Origin: Lachnoclostridium sp. An169
Lineage (GTDB): Bacteria; Bacillota; Clostridia; Lachnospirales; Lachnospiraceae
Reading direction: 5' to 3'
Assembly: GCF_002160525.1 (NCBI RefSeq)
Contig: NZ_NFKT01000003.1
Coordinates: 124,001 to 188,000 of the forward strand
DNA length: 64,000 bases
This document shows positions 1 through 8,368 of the stretch, one piece after another (within the stretch, counting starts at the first letter, position 1; each line of letters begins with the position of its first letter). The position numbers were made by a program, and so were the translations under genes. A model generated the notes under the pieces. It was given only the letters and a program-made list of their open reading frames with translations, searched no databases and was not told where the DNA came from.

Positions 1-905
1 ACCGGGTGGACGACGAGACCATGTACGAAGTGCTTTCCAGATTAAAGGAGCTGGGAGCCATCGCCGGAGTCCACTGTGAGAACCACGGGATTATCAGCGC
101 CAGGCTCAAAGAGGTGCTAAAAAACAAAGGGGACAGAAAAGATGTGTCCGACTATCCGTGGACCCGCCCGAAGGAGGCGGAAGCCGAGGCGGTCGGCAGG
201 CTTCTGAAGATCGCCAGATGCGTGGATACCCCGGTGATCGTCGTACACCTGAGCACGGCGGCGGGATACCGGGAGATCCTGCGGGCAAGAGAGGCGGGAC
301 AGACCGTCTACGTGGAGACCTGCCCCCAGTATCTTCTCATGGATGAGAGCAGGTATTCCCTTCCGGCAGAGGAGGCAAGGCTCTATATGATCGCCCCGCC
401 CCTGCGGAAGAAAAAGAACCAGGAAATCCTCTGGCAGGCACTCAGAGAAGGAAGGATCCAGACCATCAGCACGGATCACTGCAGCTTTACAAAGGAGCAG
501 AAGGACGCAGGCGCGCAGGACTTTTCCAGGACGCCGTGCGGCATGCCGGGAGCCCAGGAGAGACCGGCTCTGATCTGGCACTTCGGCGTAGGGGAAGGAC
601 GGATCACACCGGAACAGATGTGCATATATCTGTCGGAAAATCCCGCCAAGCTCTACAGGCTCTACCCCTGGAAAGGAGCCCTGATCCCCGGAAGCGACGC
701 GGACATCGTCGTGTGGGATCCCGAAGCCGAGTGGACCATGACAGCGGACTCCATGCAGTCTGCGGCAGGGTACTGCCCCATGGAGGGCACGCAGATCCGC
801 GGGAGGGCGGAGCAGGTCTACCTGAGAGGAGAGCTTGTGGCAGAGAACGGAAAGGTTCTGGTGGAAAAGACAGGACGCTATGTCAGACATGGCGCCGGCG
901 AGTAG
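1..905 (+). CDS. D-hydantoinase/dihydropyrimidinase, 3' part (5' end outside window)
   Basis: Amidohydrolase-superfamily enzyme that hydrolyses cyclic amide rings (hydantoins, dihydropyrimidines). The reading frame is open to the first base and the visible part begins inside the TIM barrel, so about 300 of the usual ~460 residues are present; the internal GTG at 6 is not the true start. Family motifs seen are HCENHG, the metal-ligand HLSTAAG, ETCPQYL, STDHCSF and GMPGAQER, followed by a C-terminal beta-sandwich (GSDADIVVWDPE). It lies 12 bases upstream of yqeC and in the same direction, which places it with the selenium-dependent hydroxylase genes. Such pairs occur in anaerobic purine/pyrimidine-degradation clusters; the exact substrate is an inference. 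Confidence 0.85.
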   Translation, partial: RVDDETMYEVLSRLKELGAIAGVHCENHGIISARLKEVLKNKGDRKDVSDYPWTRPKEAEAEAVGRLLKIARCVDTPVIVVHLSTAAGYREILRAREAGQTVYVETCPQYLLMDESRYSLPAEEARLYMIAPPLRKKKNQEILWQALREGRIQTISTDHCSFTKEQKDAGAQDFSRTPCGMPGAQERPALIWHFGVGEGRITPEQMCIYLSENPAKLYRLYPWKGALIPGSDADIVVWDPEAEWTMTADSMQSAAGYCPMEGTQIRGRAEQVYLRGELVAENGKVLVEKTGRYVRHGAGE

Positions 906-917
906 AGGGCGGCGGCC

Positions 918-1676
918 ATGAAGCATGATACCGTGGAGCGTGACATCACAGATGTTCTGGGGCTGCCCGGGAAGGGCAGAACCGTGGTCAGCGCAGTCGG
1001 GGCGGGCGGAAAGACAAGCCTGCTCCGGCGGCTGGCAGAGGGATATGTCAGAAGGGGACAGCAGGTGATCGTGACAACCACGACCCATATGATGGCGGAG
1101 CCTTGTCCCTGGTTCCTTCTGGAACCGTCGGAGGAGAAGCTGCACCGGATTCTGACGGAATACGGTCAGGCATGGGTGGGAACACCTGCTTCACAGGGGA
1201 AGATGCAGGGCGTTTCCCCGGAGTTTATGGAGAAAATATGGAATACGCACCTTCCGGTCCTCATCGAGGCGGACGGTGCAAGAAGACTGCCGCTGAAGGT
1301 TCCGGGAGAGCGGGAGCCGGTGATCCTTCCGGAGACCACGCATGTTATGTCTGTATATGGCATGGATGCAGTGGGGCGTCCGCTGGAGGAGATCTGTTTC
1401 CGTCCGGAGAGGGCGGCATTTCTGTTAAATAAAAAGACAACGGATCCGGTAACCGAGGAAGATATCGCATTTCTCGCAGCATCGGAGGAGGCCGGGAGAA
1501 AAGGGTGCCCCGGGAACGCCGTGTATACGGTAGTCCTCAACAAAGCTGACGATGACAGGCGCAGGTCCTGTGCCTCCCTCATACGGAGGAGACTGATGGA
1601 CATGGGCGTTGAAAATGTTGTGATATCCTGCCTGGGCGGGCCGGAAGCCGGAGACCGGGAGGCAGACGGAATATGA
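918..1676 (+). CDS. yqeC: Selenium-dependent hydroxylase accessory protein YqeC
   Basis: A 252-residue P-loop protein of the YqeC family, found beside selenium-dependent molybdenum hydroxylases; its precise biochemical step is not established. The N-terminal nucleotide-binding loop VGAGGKTS is at about residues 27-34, followed by the family segments TTTTHMM, EADGARRLPLK and VLNKADD, the last resembling a guanine-specificity NKxD motif. The ATG at 918 follows a purine-rich stretch. Its stop overlaps the start of the next gene (ATGA), which implies translational coupling. Context (XDH, YqeB, MocA) agrees with a role in maturing the selenium/molybdenum cofactor. Confidence 0.88.
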   Translation: MKHDTVERDITDVLGLPGKGRTVVSAVGAGGKTSLLRRLAEGYVRRGQQVIVTTTTHMMAEPCPWFLLEPSEEKLHRILTEYGQAWVGTPASQGKMQGVSPEFMEKIWNTHLPVLIEADGARRLPLKVPGEREPVILPETTHVMSVYGMDAVGRPLEEICFRPERAAFLLNKKTTDPVTEEDIAFLAASEEAGRKGCPGNAVYTVVLNKADDDRRRSCASLIRRRLMDMGVENVVISCLGGPEAGDREADGI

Positions 1677-3028
1677 AGATACTGATACGAGGAGCCGGGG
1701 ATCTGGCGACAGGGATCGCTTCGAGACTTTACGGAGCAGGCCATACCATTCTTATGACGGAGATCGGAGAACCCCTGACGGTGCGCAGGACTGTGGCGCT
1801 TTCCAGGGCAGTCTATGAGGGCAGGGCGCGGATCGAGGAGATGGAAGGATTCCTTGCAGGAGATGAAGCAGAGGCGTGGAAGATCATGGAGCGGGGGGAC
1901 GTTGCGGTGATGGTGGATCCCGGGATGAACTGCCGCGGGTGGTTCCGTCCGGACGTGATCGTGGACGCTATTCTGGCGAAGCGGAACCTTGGCACCCGGA
2001 TTGATGACGCGCCTTTTGTAGTTGGCGTGGGACCGGGCTTTGCCGCAGGGGAGGACTGCAACTGCGTGGTGGAGACAAAGCGGGGGCATACCCTGGGAAA
2101 TATTATCTGGAGGGGAAGCGCCATCCCGAATACGGGCGTGCCGGGAAATGTAGGGGGATACACCATCGAGCGCCTGATCCGCGCGGCGGCGGACGGGAAG
2201 ATAGAACCCTGCGTGCAGATCGGAGACTATGTGGAGAAAGGGCAGACTGTGGCGTTTACCGGCGGAGTCCCGGTGTACGCACAGATGTCCGGCATTGTCC
2301 GGGGCATGCTGCAGGAAGGGGCTCAGGTACAGAAGAATCTGAAGATCGGAGATATTGATGCGAGAACAGAGGTATCCCACTGCCATACCATCTCGGACAA
2401 GGCGCGGGCCATCGGCGGCGGCGTCCTCGAGGCGGTAACCGGATTTGAACGGATGAAGGGGAGATTCGCCATCGTGATTCTTGCCGCGGGGGCGGGCTCC
2501 CGTTTCGGAGGAGACAAACTGGGAGCCCTGGTGAAGAACAAACCGCTGTATATGCACACTCTGGAGAGGATGAAAGGATTCGGTTCCTTCCCTGCATATG
2601 TTGTGACGGGCTCCGGAGAGATCGCGGAGCAGGCGGAAAAACTGGGGATTGTCCCGGTGTGGAACCGGGAACCGGAGCTTGGAATCTCGCGTTCCCTGAA
2701 TCTGGGGCTTGCCCGCGCGCTGGGAGATGCTCCGGATCTGGAGGGAGTCCTGTTTTCCGTGTGTGACCAGCCGGGCATGTCCGCGTCCACGATTCAGCAG
2801 ATTTTCAATACAGGGGCACGCCATCCGGGGGCTGTGGTCTGTGCGGGGAACGGCAGCCGCTGCGGCAATCCCGTTCTCTGGGACAGGAAGTATTTCCCGG
2901 AACTTATGGAACTTTCGGGAGACCGGGGAGGACGGCAGGTGATGAAGCGCCATGCCGGCAGCCTTAAGATCGTGCAGGCTGACCCGGAGGAACTCAAAGA
3001 CATCGACCGAAGGGAAGATCTGTCGTGA
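1673..3028 (+). CDS. YqeB (EF2563)-MocA fusion: selenium-hydroxylase maturation protein with molybdenum cofactor nucleotidyltransferase
   Basis: Two domains that are usually separate genes are joined in one 451-residue chain. Residues 1 to about 260 are a YqeB/EF2563-type protein (Rossmann-like start KILIRGAGDLATGIA, later GGVPVYAQMSG and KARAIGGGVLEAV). From about residue 264 a MocA-type nucleotidyltransferase begins with VILAAGAGSRFGGDK, followed by ELGISRSLNLGL and VCDQPGMS. Known MocA proteins add CMP to molybdopterin to make the dinucleotide cofactor of the XDH family. The gene overlaps yqeC by four bases and precedes the hydroxylase gene by 26 bases. No frameshift is needed to join the domains, so the fusion looks genuine. 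Confidence 0.88.
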   Translation: MKILIRGAGDLATGIASRLYGAGHTILMTEIGEPLTVRRTVALSRAVYEGRARIEEMEGFLAGDEAEAWKIMERGDVAVMVDPGMNCRGWFRPDVIVDAILAKRNLGTRIDDAPFVVGVGPGFAAGEDCNCVVETKRGHTLGNIIWRGSAIPNTGVPGNVGGYTIERLIRAAADGKIEPCVQIGDYVEKGQTVAFTGGVPVYAQMSGIVRGMLQEGAQVQKNLKIGDIDARTEVSHCHTISDKARAIGGGVLEAVTGFERMKGRFAIVILAAGAGSRFGGDKLGALVKNKPLYMHTLERMKGFGSFPAYVVTGSGEIAEQAEKLGIVPVWNREPELGISRSLNLGLARALGDAPDLEGVLFSVCDQPGMSASTIQQIFNTGARHPGAVVCAGNGSRCGNPVLWDRKYFPELMELSGDRGGRQVMKRHAGSLKIVQADPEELKDIDRREDLS

Positions 3029-3054
3029 ACAGCCTGTGCGGAAAGGAGTAAGTT

Positions 3055-5649
3055 ATGAAAGCAGAGTATTCTTTTACGGTAAACGGAGTGTTGCGCAGCA
3101 CGGATGTGGATAAGCCGCTCCTGCGCTATCTGCGGGATGATCTGCATCTGCATTCGGTCAAGGACGGGTGCAGCGAGGGAGCCTGCGGCACCTGTACGAT
3201 CATTGTGGACGGAAAAGCGGTCAAGTCCTGTGTGCTCACGACGAAACGCGCGGCAGGGAAAAACATCATTACCACAGAGGGATTGAGCGAGCGGGAGAAG
3301 GAGACATTTGTCTATGCTTTCGGCTCAAAAGGAGCGGTACAGTGCGGCTTCTGCATCCCGGGCATGGTGATGGCGGGAAAGGCGCTGATTGACAGAAATC
3401 CCGACCCCACCGAGGAGGAGATCAAGGCAGCCCTGAAGGGGAATATCTGCCGGTGTACCGGATATAAGAAGATCATAGAGGGGATCCGGCTGGCGGCAGC
3501 GATCCTCCGGGGGGATGCGAAGATCGAGGAAAGTCTGGAAAAAGGAGAAACATACGGAGTCGGGGAAAAGGCATTCCGTCTGGACGTGCGCGAGAAGGTG
3601 CTGGGATACGGGGAATACCCGGACGATGTGGAGATGGAGGGAATGGTCTATGCCTCTGCGGTGCGCTCCAGGTATGCCCGGGCGAAAGTCCTGGATATCC
3701 GCGCGGAGAAGGCTCTGGCGCTGCCCGGCGTCCTCGCTGTCCTGACAGCGGACGATGTGCCCAACAACAAGGTGGGACATCTGCAGCAGGACTGGGATGT
3801 GATGATCGCAAAGGGGAATATCACCCGCTGCGTGGGAGACGCCATCTGCCTGGTTGTGGCGGAGAGCCGGGAGATACTGGAGGAGGCAAAGAAACTGGTA
3901 TCGATCGATTACGAGGAGCTCACTCCCGTCACTTCGATCCGCCAGGCGATGGCGGCGGATGCGCCGAAGGTCCACTCCGGGGGGAATCTCTGCCAGAGCC
4001 GTCATGTGACCCGAGGGGATGCGAAGAAAGCCCTGGAGAATTCCAGATACGTGGTGACGAAGACATACCGGACGCCCTTTACGGAACATGCGTTTCTTGA
4101 GCCGGAGTGCGCGGTGGCTTTCCCCTATAAGGGCGGGGTAAAAGTCCTGTCCTCGGATCAGGGAGTCTATGATACCCGCAAGGAGATCTCCATTATGTTC
4201 GGGTGGGAACCGGAGCGGATTGTTGTGGAAAACAAGCTGGTCGGCGGCGGGTTCGGTGGAAAAGAGGACGTGTCGGCCCAGCATATCGCAGCCCTGGCGG
4301 CGGTGAAGGTGAACCGTCCCGTGAAGGTGGTGTTCTCCCGTCAGGAGTCCATCAATTTCCATCCCAAGCGCCATGCCATGGAGGGAACGTTCACCCTGGG
4401 GTGCGATGAGAACGGGATCTTTACCGGACTGGACTGCGAGATCTATTTTGACACCGGGGCATATGCGTCCCTGTGCGGACCGGTTCTGGAGCGCGCCTGC
4501 ACCCATTCCGTAGGGCCTTACTGCTACCAGAACACCGATATCAGAGGGTACGGATATTATACGAACAATCCACCGGCGGGAGCGTTCCGGGGCTTTGGCG
4601 TCTGCCAGAGCGAGTTCGCGCTGGAGTCCAACATCAATCTGCTGGCGGAGATGGTCGGCATCTCGCCCTGGGAGATCCGCTACCGCAACGCCATCGAGCC
4701 GGGGAAGGTTCTTCCCAACGGACAGATCGCGGACTGCTCCACCGCACTCAAGGAGACGCTGCTTGCGGTGAAGGATGTCTATGAGGCGAATCCGGGCAGG
4801 GCGGGCATCGCCTGCGCCATGAAAAACGCCGGGGTAGGTGTGGGGCTGCCGGACAAAGGAAGAGCAAAGCTTGTCGTCCATGACGGGAAAGTGGAGCTCT
4901 ACAGTGCGGCCTCGGATATCGGACAGGGATGCGCCACCGTACTGGTTCAGATGGTCTCCGAGACGACCGGGCTTGGCAGGGAGATGATCCGGAACATGGG
5001 AGCCAACTCGGAGGTGGCTCCGGACTCCGGTACGACTTCCGGATCCCGGCAGACGCTGATTACCGGGGAGGCTGTGCGGATGGCGGCGGCACAGCTGGAC
5101 GAAGAGCTGAAAAAAGCAGGGGGCGACCTCTCGAAACTGGAGGGAAGGGAGTTCTTTGCAGAGTTCTTTGATCCCACAGACAAACTGGGGGCGGATGTGC
5201 CCAATCCCAAGAGCCATGTGGCGTACGGTTTTGCCACCCATGTGGTGATCCTGGACGATGATGGCAGGGTGAAGGAAGTCTATGCGGCCCATGACTCCGG
5301 GAAAGTCGTCAATCCCATCTCCATTCAGGGGCAGATCGAGGGCGGCGTGCTCATGGGACTGGGGTATGCGCTGACGGAAGATTTTCCGCTGAAGGACGGT
5401 GTGCCCCAGGCACGGTACGGCACACTCGGGCTGATGCGCGCCACCCAGATCCCGGATATCCATGCCATCTATGTGGAGAAGGAAGAGCTTCTTCCCTTTG
5501 CGTACGGCGCCAAGGGAATCGGTGAGATCGCCACAATTCCCACAGCGCCGGCAGTCCAGGGAGCATACTACGCGATGGATCACGTGCTGCGGACGAAGCT
5601 GCCCATGGAGAACACGTATTATTCGAAGAAAAAGAAGGCAGTAAAGTGA
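3055..5649 (+). CDS. xdh: Selenium-dependent xanthine dehydrogenase-type molybdenum hydroxylase
   Basis: An 864-residue enzyme combining the 2Fe-2S and molybdopterin parts of the xanthine dehydrogenase family in one chain; no FAD domain is present. The N-terminal plant-ferredoxin cluster has Cys39, Cys44, Cys47 and Cys59, and the helical second cluster has Cys97, Cys100, Cys132 and Cys134 (CGFC...CRC). The molybdopterin part shows VGGGFGGKEDV, GAFRGFG, the glycine-rich DIGQGC segment and, near the C-terminus, GAKGIGE, where the Glu corresponds to the family's catalytic base. Start: ATG preceded by AAGGAG. Adjacent YqeC, YqeB and MocA support the selenium-dependent subfamily, in which selenium is a labile Mo ligand, not selenocysteine. 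Purine or another N-heterocycle is the likely substrate. Confidence 0.9.
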   Translation: MKAEYSFTVNGVLRSTDVDKPLLRYLRDDLHLHSVKDGCSEGACGTCTIIVDGKAVKSCVLTTKRAAGKNIITTEGLSEREKETFVYAFGSKGAVQCGFCIPGMVMAGKALIDRNPDPTEEEIKAALKGNICRCTGYKKIIEGIRLAAAILRGDAKIEESLEKGETYGVGEKAFRLDVREKVLGYGEYPDDVEMEGMVYASAVRSRYARAKVLDIRAEKALALPGVLAVLTADDVPNNKVGHLQQDWDVMIAKGNITRCVGDAICLVVAESREILEEAKKLVSIDYEELTPVTSIRQAMAADAPKVHSGGNLCQSRHVTRGDAKKALENSRYVVTKTYRTPFTEHAFLEPECAVAFPYKGGVKVLSSDQGVYDTRKEISIMFGWEPERIVVENKLVGGGFGGKEDVSAQHIAALAAVKVNRPVKVVFSRQESINFHPKRHAMEGTFTLGCDENGIFTGLDCEIYFDTGAYASLCGPVLERACTHSVGPYCYQNTDIRGYGYYTNNPPAGAFRGFGVCQSEFALESNINLLAEMVGISPWEIRYRNAIEPGKVLPNGQIADCSTALKETLLAVKDVYEANPGRAGIACAMKNAGVGVGLPDKGRAKLVVHDGKVELYSAASDIGQGCATVLVQMVSETTGLGREMIRNMGANSEVAPDSGTTSGSRQTLITGEAVRMAAAQLDEELKKAGGDLSKLEGREFFAEFFDPTDKLGADVPNPKSHVAYGFATHVVILDDDGRVKEVYAAHDSGKVVNPISIQGQIEGGVLMGLGYALTEDFPLKDGVPQARYGTLGLMRATQIPDIHAIYVEKEELLPFAYGAKGIGEIATIPTAPAVQGAYYAMDHVLRTKLPMENTYYSKKKKAVK

Positions 5650-6611
5650 GGACAATGACAGAGAAGCAGAAAACAGACGAAAGCCGGAAGGCGAGGCTGG
5701 GAGCGGTGATCGCCGCGGCAGGCGCGCCCGGAGGATTCCGGGCGTATGACAGACTGGCCCATACAGAAGGAACCGACATGGTGCGGCGGATGATCGGAAC
5801 TTTCCGCCGCGCCGGCGTGGAGGAGATTGCAGTCATCACCGGATACCGGGCGGAGGAGACGGAGAAAAGCCTGGCAAAGCAGGGAGTTGTCTTCCTGCGC
5901 TGTGAGAACTATGAGACGGCACAGATGCTGGACTTTGCCGTGATGGGGATCCGTTATCTGGCAAAGACGTGCGGCAGGTTCTATTTCTGTCCGTCGGACG
6001 TTCCCCTCTTTGAGGAGCATACCCTCCGCATGATGGCGGGGGAGGACGCCCCGGTTGTCATTCCCGTATACCGGGGCAGAAAAGGGCATCCGGTGCTGAT
6101 CAACGCCTCGCTTGCCGGACAGATTGCCTCCTACCGGGGCGACAGAGGGCTGAAAGGAGCCATCGACGCCGCGGGGGTGCCGGTATCCTTTGTGGCGGTG
6201 GAGGATGGCGGAGTGCTCCTGCGGGCCCGGGAGGAGGACCGGTTTGAGGAAGTGGCGGGCAGAGAAAAGCCGGTTCCGGTTCACCCCAGGGTGAAAGTGC
6301 AGCTTGTGCGGAATGTGCCTTTTTTCGGTCCGGGGCTTATGAATCTGCTGCGCCAGATCGAAGTTCTGGGAAATGTGCGGGAGGCATGTGAGAAAACCGG
6401 CATGTCATACAGCAAGGGATGGACACTGATCCGCACGGCGGAGAAGGAACTGGGGTATGTGATCGTGGAGCGGAGCCCCGGCGGAAAGCATGGCGGAAGC
6501 GCCAGAGTAAGTTCCCGGGGGCGCGCGCTGATGGAACAGTATGAGACCATGGGGCGCAGGATCGCTTCCTTTGCGGAAGAAGAGTACCGGAAGATTTTTG
6601 AAGGAGAATAA
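5646..6611 (+). CDS. MocA-like nucleotidyltransferase fused to ModE-type winged-helix domain
   Basis: A 321-residue two-domain protein. Residues about 15-205 are a MocA/GlmU-like nucleotidyltransferase (AVIAAAGAPGG, FCPSDVPLF, GRKGHPVL); the usual GxGxR/K signature is degenerate. Residues about 213-321 match the ModE DNA-binding domain (FFGPGLMNLLRQIE, AGMSY-like SYSKGWTLI, VERSPGGKHGG). ModE regulates molybdate genes in other bacteria. The GTG at 5646 overlaps the xdh stop and has GAAGG about eight bases upstream; ATG at 5655 is an alternative with a poorly spaced site. Being last in the hydroxylase operon and just upstream of modABC, it may sense cofactor or molybdenum supply and control these operons; that role is inferred. 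Confidence 0.8.
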   Translation: MRTMTEKQKTDESRKARLGAVIAAAGAPGGFRAYDRLAHTEGTDMVRRMIGTFRRAGVEEIAVITGYRAEETEKSLAKQGVVFLRCENYETAQMLDFAVMGIRYLAKTCGRFYFCPSDVPLFEEHTLRMMAGEDAPVVIPVYRGRKGHPVLINASLAGQIASYRGDRGLKGAIDAAGVPVSFVAVEDGGVLLRAREEDRFEEVAGREKPVPVHPRVKVQLVRNVPFFGPGLMNLLRQIEVLGNVREACEKTGMSYSKGWTLIRTAEKELGYVIVERSPGGKHGGSARVSSRGRALMEQYETMGRRIASFAEEEYRKIFEGE

Positions 6612-6634
6612 GGCCGGAGAATTTCGGCCGTTTC
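6612..6634 (+). terminator. Terminator of the selenium-hydroxylase operon
   Basis: A 7-bp stem (GGCCGGA at 6612-6618 with TTCGGCC at 6623-6629, one G-U pair) has a four-base loop and a following TTTCTTTT tract. It begins directly after the stop of the ModE-fusion gene. Confidence 0.7.
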
Positions 6635-6647
6635 TTTTCCTGACCGA

Positions 6648-6676
6648 TTGTTTTTTAAAAAGTAATCGGGTATAAT
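6648..6676 (+). promoter_or_regulatory. Promoter of modABC
   Basis: TTGTTT (6648-6653), 17-base spacer, TATAAT (6671-6676). It lies between the preceding terminator and modA, so modABC is probably a transcription unit of its own. No ModE box could be assigned with confidence. Confidence 0.65.
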
Positions 6677-6730
6677 ATGAGAAAGCAGCCACGGGGGATG
6701 AAGAAGTTTATAGCATCAGGAGGAGAGATT

Positions 6731-7642
6731 ATGAAGAAAAAAGTTCTTGCGGCAGTGCTTGCCGCAGCAATGGTACTGGGAACAGCGGGATGCTCCGGCG
6801 GAAATGGCGGACAGGTTTCGGATGACAGCCGGAATTCGGATGACAGCCGGACGGAGGACAACAGCGGGGATGACGGGGCAGATGCAGAGGAGACCGAGAT
6901 CCAGCTATTCATTGCCGCCAGCCTGAATACGGTGATGACCGAGCTCGCTGAAACGTACAATGAGGATCATCCGGAAGTGAAGATTACATACAATGCAGAC
7001 AGTTCCGGTACTCTGCTCACCCAGATCGAAGAGGGGTATGAGTGCGATATCTTCTTCTCCGCAGCACAGACCCAGATGGACACTCTGGAAGAGGACGGGC
7101 TGATGGTGGAGGGAACCCGGGCGAATGTGGTCAACAACCAGGTGGTCGTCGTCACCCTTAAGGACAGTGGCACGGCAGTGACCGGACTGGAGAATCTGCA
7201 GGATGCGGAGAGCATCGCCCTGGCAGGCGGCAGTGTGCCGGTGGGGCGCTACACGAGAGTGGCGCTGGTCAATCTTGGCATCCTGCCTGAGACAGACGAC
7301 CCCGCGTCCATCACGACCTCTGAGATCTCCGAGGCGCTGGGCGGCGTGGAGATCAGCGAGCAGGACAATGTGAGCAAGGTGCTGACCGCTGTTGTGGAAG
7401 GATCATGCGAGGTGGGGACCACCTACTATTCCGATACGTACGGATACGAGGATGATCTTGACATTCTCCAGACCGTCAGCTATGATCTCACGGGAAATGT
7501 CATTTACCCCATCGCCCGTGTCGTCAACGAGGAAGCAGATGATGCACAGAATGCGGCTGCGGATGATTTTCTTGCGTTTGTGCTGTCCGACGAGGCGAAA
7601 GCGGTGTTTGACTCCTATTATTTTGATACAAACGTAGAGTAA
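6731..7642 (+). CDS. modA: Molybdate ABC transporter substrate-binding lipoprotein ModA
   Basis: Captures molybdate outside the membrane for the ModBC importer. The 303-residue protein starts at the ATG with an ideal AGGAGGAGA site; an in-frame ATG at 6677 lies inside the promoter and is rejected. A lipoprotein signal peptide ends at Cys21 (LGTAGC), followed by an acidic Ser/Asp-rich linker. The mature part begins IQLFIAASLNTVMTELA and contains YNADSSGTLLTQIEEG and GGSVPVGRYTR, typical of ModA. It is first in a modA-modB-modC operon downstream of a molybdenum enzyme operon, which supports molybdate as ligand rather than sulfate; tungstate is possible. Confidence 0.92.
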   Translation: MKKKVLAAVLAAAMVLGTAGCSGGNGGQVSDDSRNSDDSRTEDNSGDDGADAEETEIQLFIAASLNTVMTELAETYNEDHPEVKITYNADSSGTLLTQIEEGYECDIFFSAAQTQMDTLEEDGLMVEGTRANVVNNQVVVVTLKDSGTAVTGLENLQDAESIALAGGSVPVGRYTRVALVNLGILPETDDPASITTSEISEALGGVEISEQDNVSKVLTAVVEGSCEVGTTYYSDTYGYEDDLDILQTVSYDLTGNVIYPIARVVNEEADDAQNAAADDFLAFVLSDEAKAVFDSYYFDTNVE

Positions 7643-7660
7643 AAGAGTGGAGCGGATGAT

Positions 7661-8365
7661 ATGGATGAGATCATGCAGATTATAGAAGAACTGGACTGGA
7701 GCCCCCTGTTTATTTCCCTGAAAACGGGGGTGGTGGCGACAGTGATTTCCTTTTTCCTCGGGATTTTTGCGGCGCGGAAAGTGGTGAAGGCGTCGCCGGG
7801 AAAGAAGGCTGTCATCGATGGCATCCTGACGCTTCCCATGGTGCTTCCGCCCACGGTGGCAGGCTTTTTCCTCCTTCTGCTTTTCAGCAGGAGGAGACCC
7901 CTGGGGGAGTTCCTGTTTGACGAGTTCGGATTTAAGGTGGTCCAGACCTGGCTTGGATGTGTGATCGCTGCCACAGTGATCGCCTTTCCGCTTATGTACC
8001 GGAACGCGCGGGCAGCCATGGAGCAGATCGACGAGAATCTTGTCTATGCGGGACGGACCCTGGGAATGTCGGATATGGCGATATTCTGGAAAGTGGTCGT
8101 GCCTACGGCCGGCCCCGGGATTGCCTCCGGCACGATCCTGACATTTGCCCGGGCGCTCGGGGAATACGGGGCCACATCCATGCTGGCGGGCAACATCCCC
8201 GGAAAGACCGGGACAATCTCCCAGAAGATCGCCATGGTGATTCAGGACGGCGATTACCTGACGGCGGGAATCTGGGTGGCGGTTGTCATGGTGATCGCAT
8301 TTGTGGTCATCTTTCTTATGAATCTCATCTCGGGGAAGAAGATGAAGAACGTGGGGAGGTGGTAG
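7661..8365 (+). CDS. modB: Molybdate ABC transporter permease ModB
   Basis: A 234-residue inner-membrane permease with about five hydrophobic segments, normal length for ModB. The ABC permease EAA-type loop is visible as AGRTLGMSDMAIFWKVVVP, followed by ARALGEYGATSMLAGN, a strongly conserved ModB segment. It sits 18 bases after modA and four bases before modC, so the three are co-translated. It forms the membrane channel energised by ModC. Confidence 0.92.
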   Translation: MDEIMQIIEELDWSPLFISLKTGVVATVISFFLGIFAARKVVKASPGKKAVIDGILTLPMVLPPTVAGFFLLLLFSRRRPLGEFLFDEFGFKVVQTWLGCVIAATVIAFPLMYRNARAAMEQIDENLVYAGRTLGMSDMAIFWKVVVPTAGPGIASGTILTFARALGEYGATSMLAGNIPGKTGTISQKIAMVIQDGDYLTAGIWVAVVMVIAFVVIFLMNLISGKKMKNVGRW

Positions 8366-8368
8366 GCG

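Noticed and set aside
3325..5655. 776-codon open frame on the minus strand opposite xdh
   Set aside because: It mirrors the strongly supported hydroxylase gene, has no family motifs, and arises from high GC and codon bias. The same applies to long antisense frames opposite yqeC/yqeB, modC, pcrA and terL.
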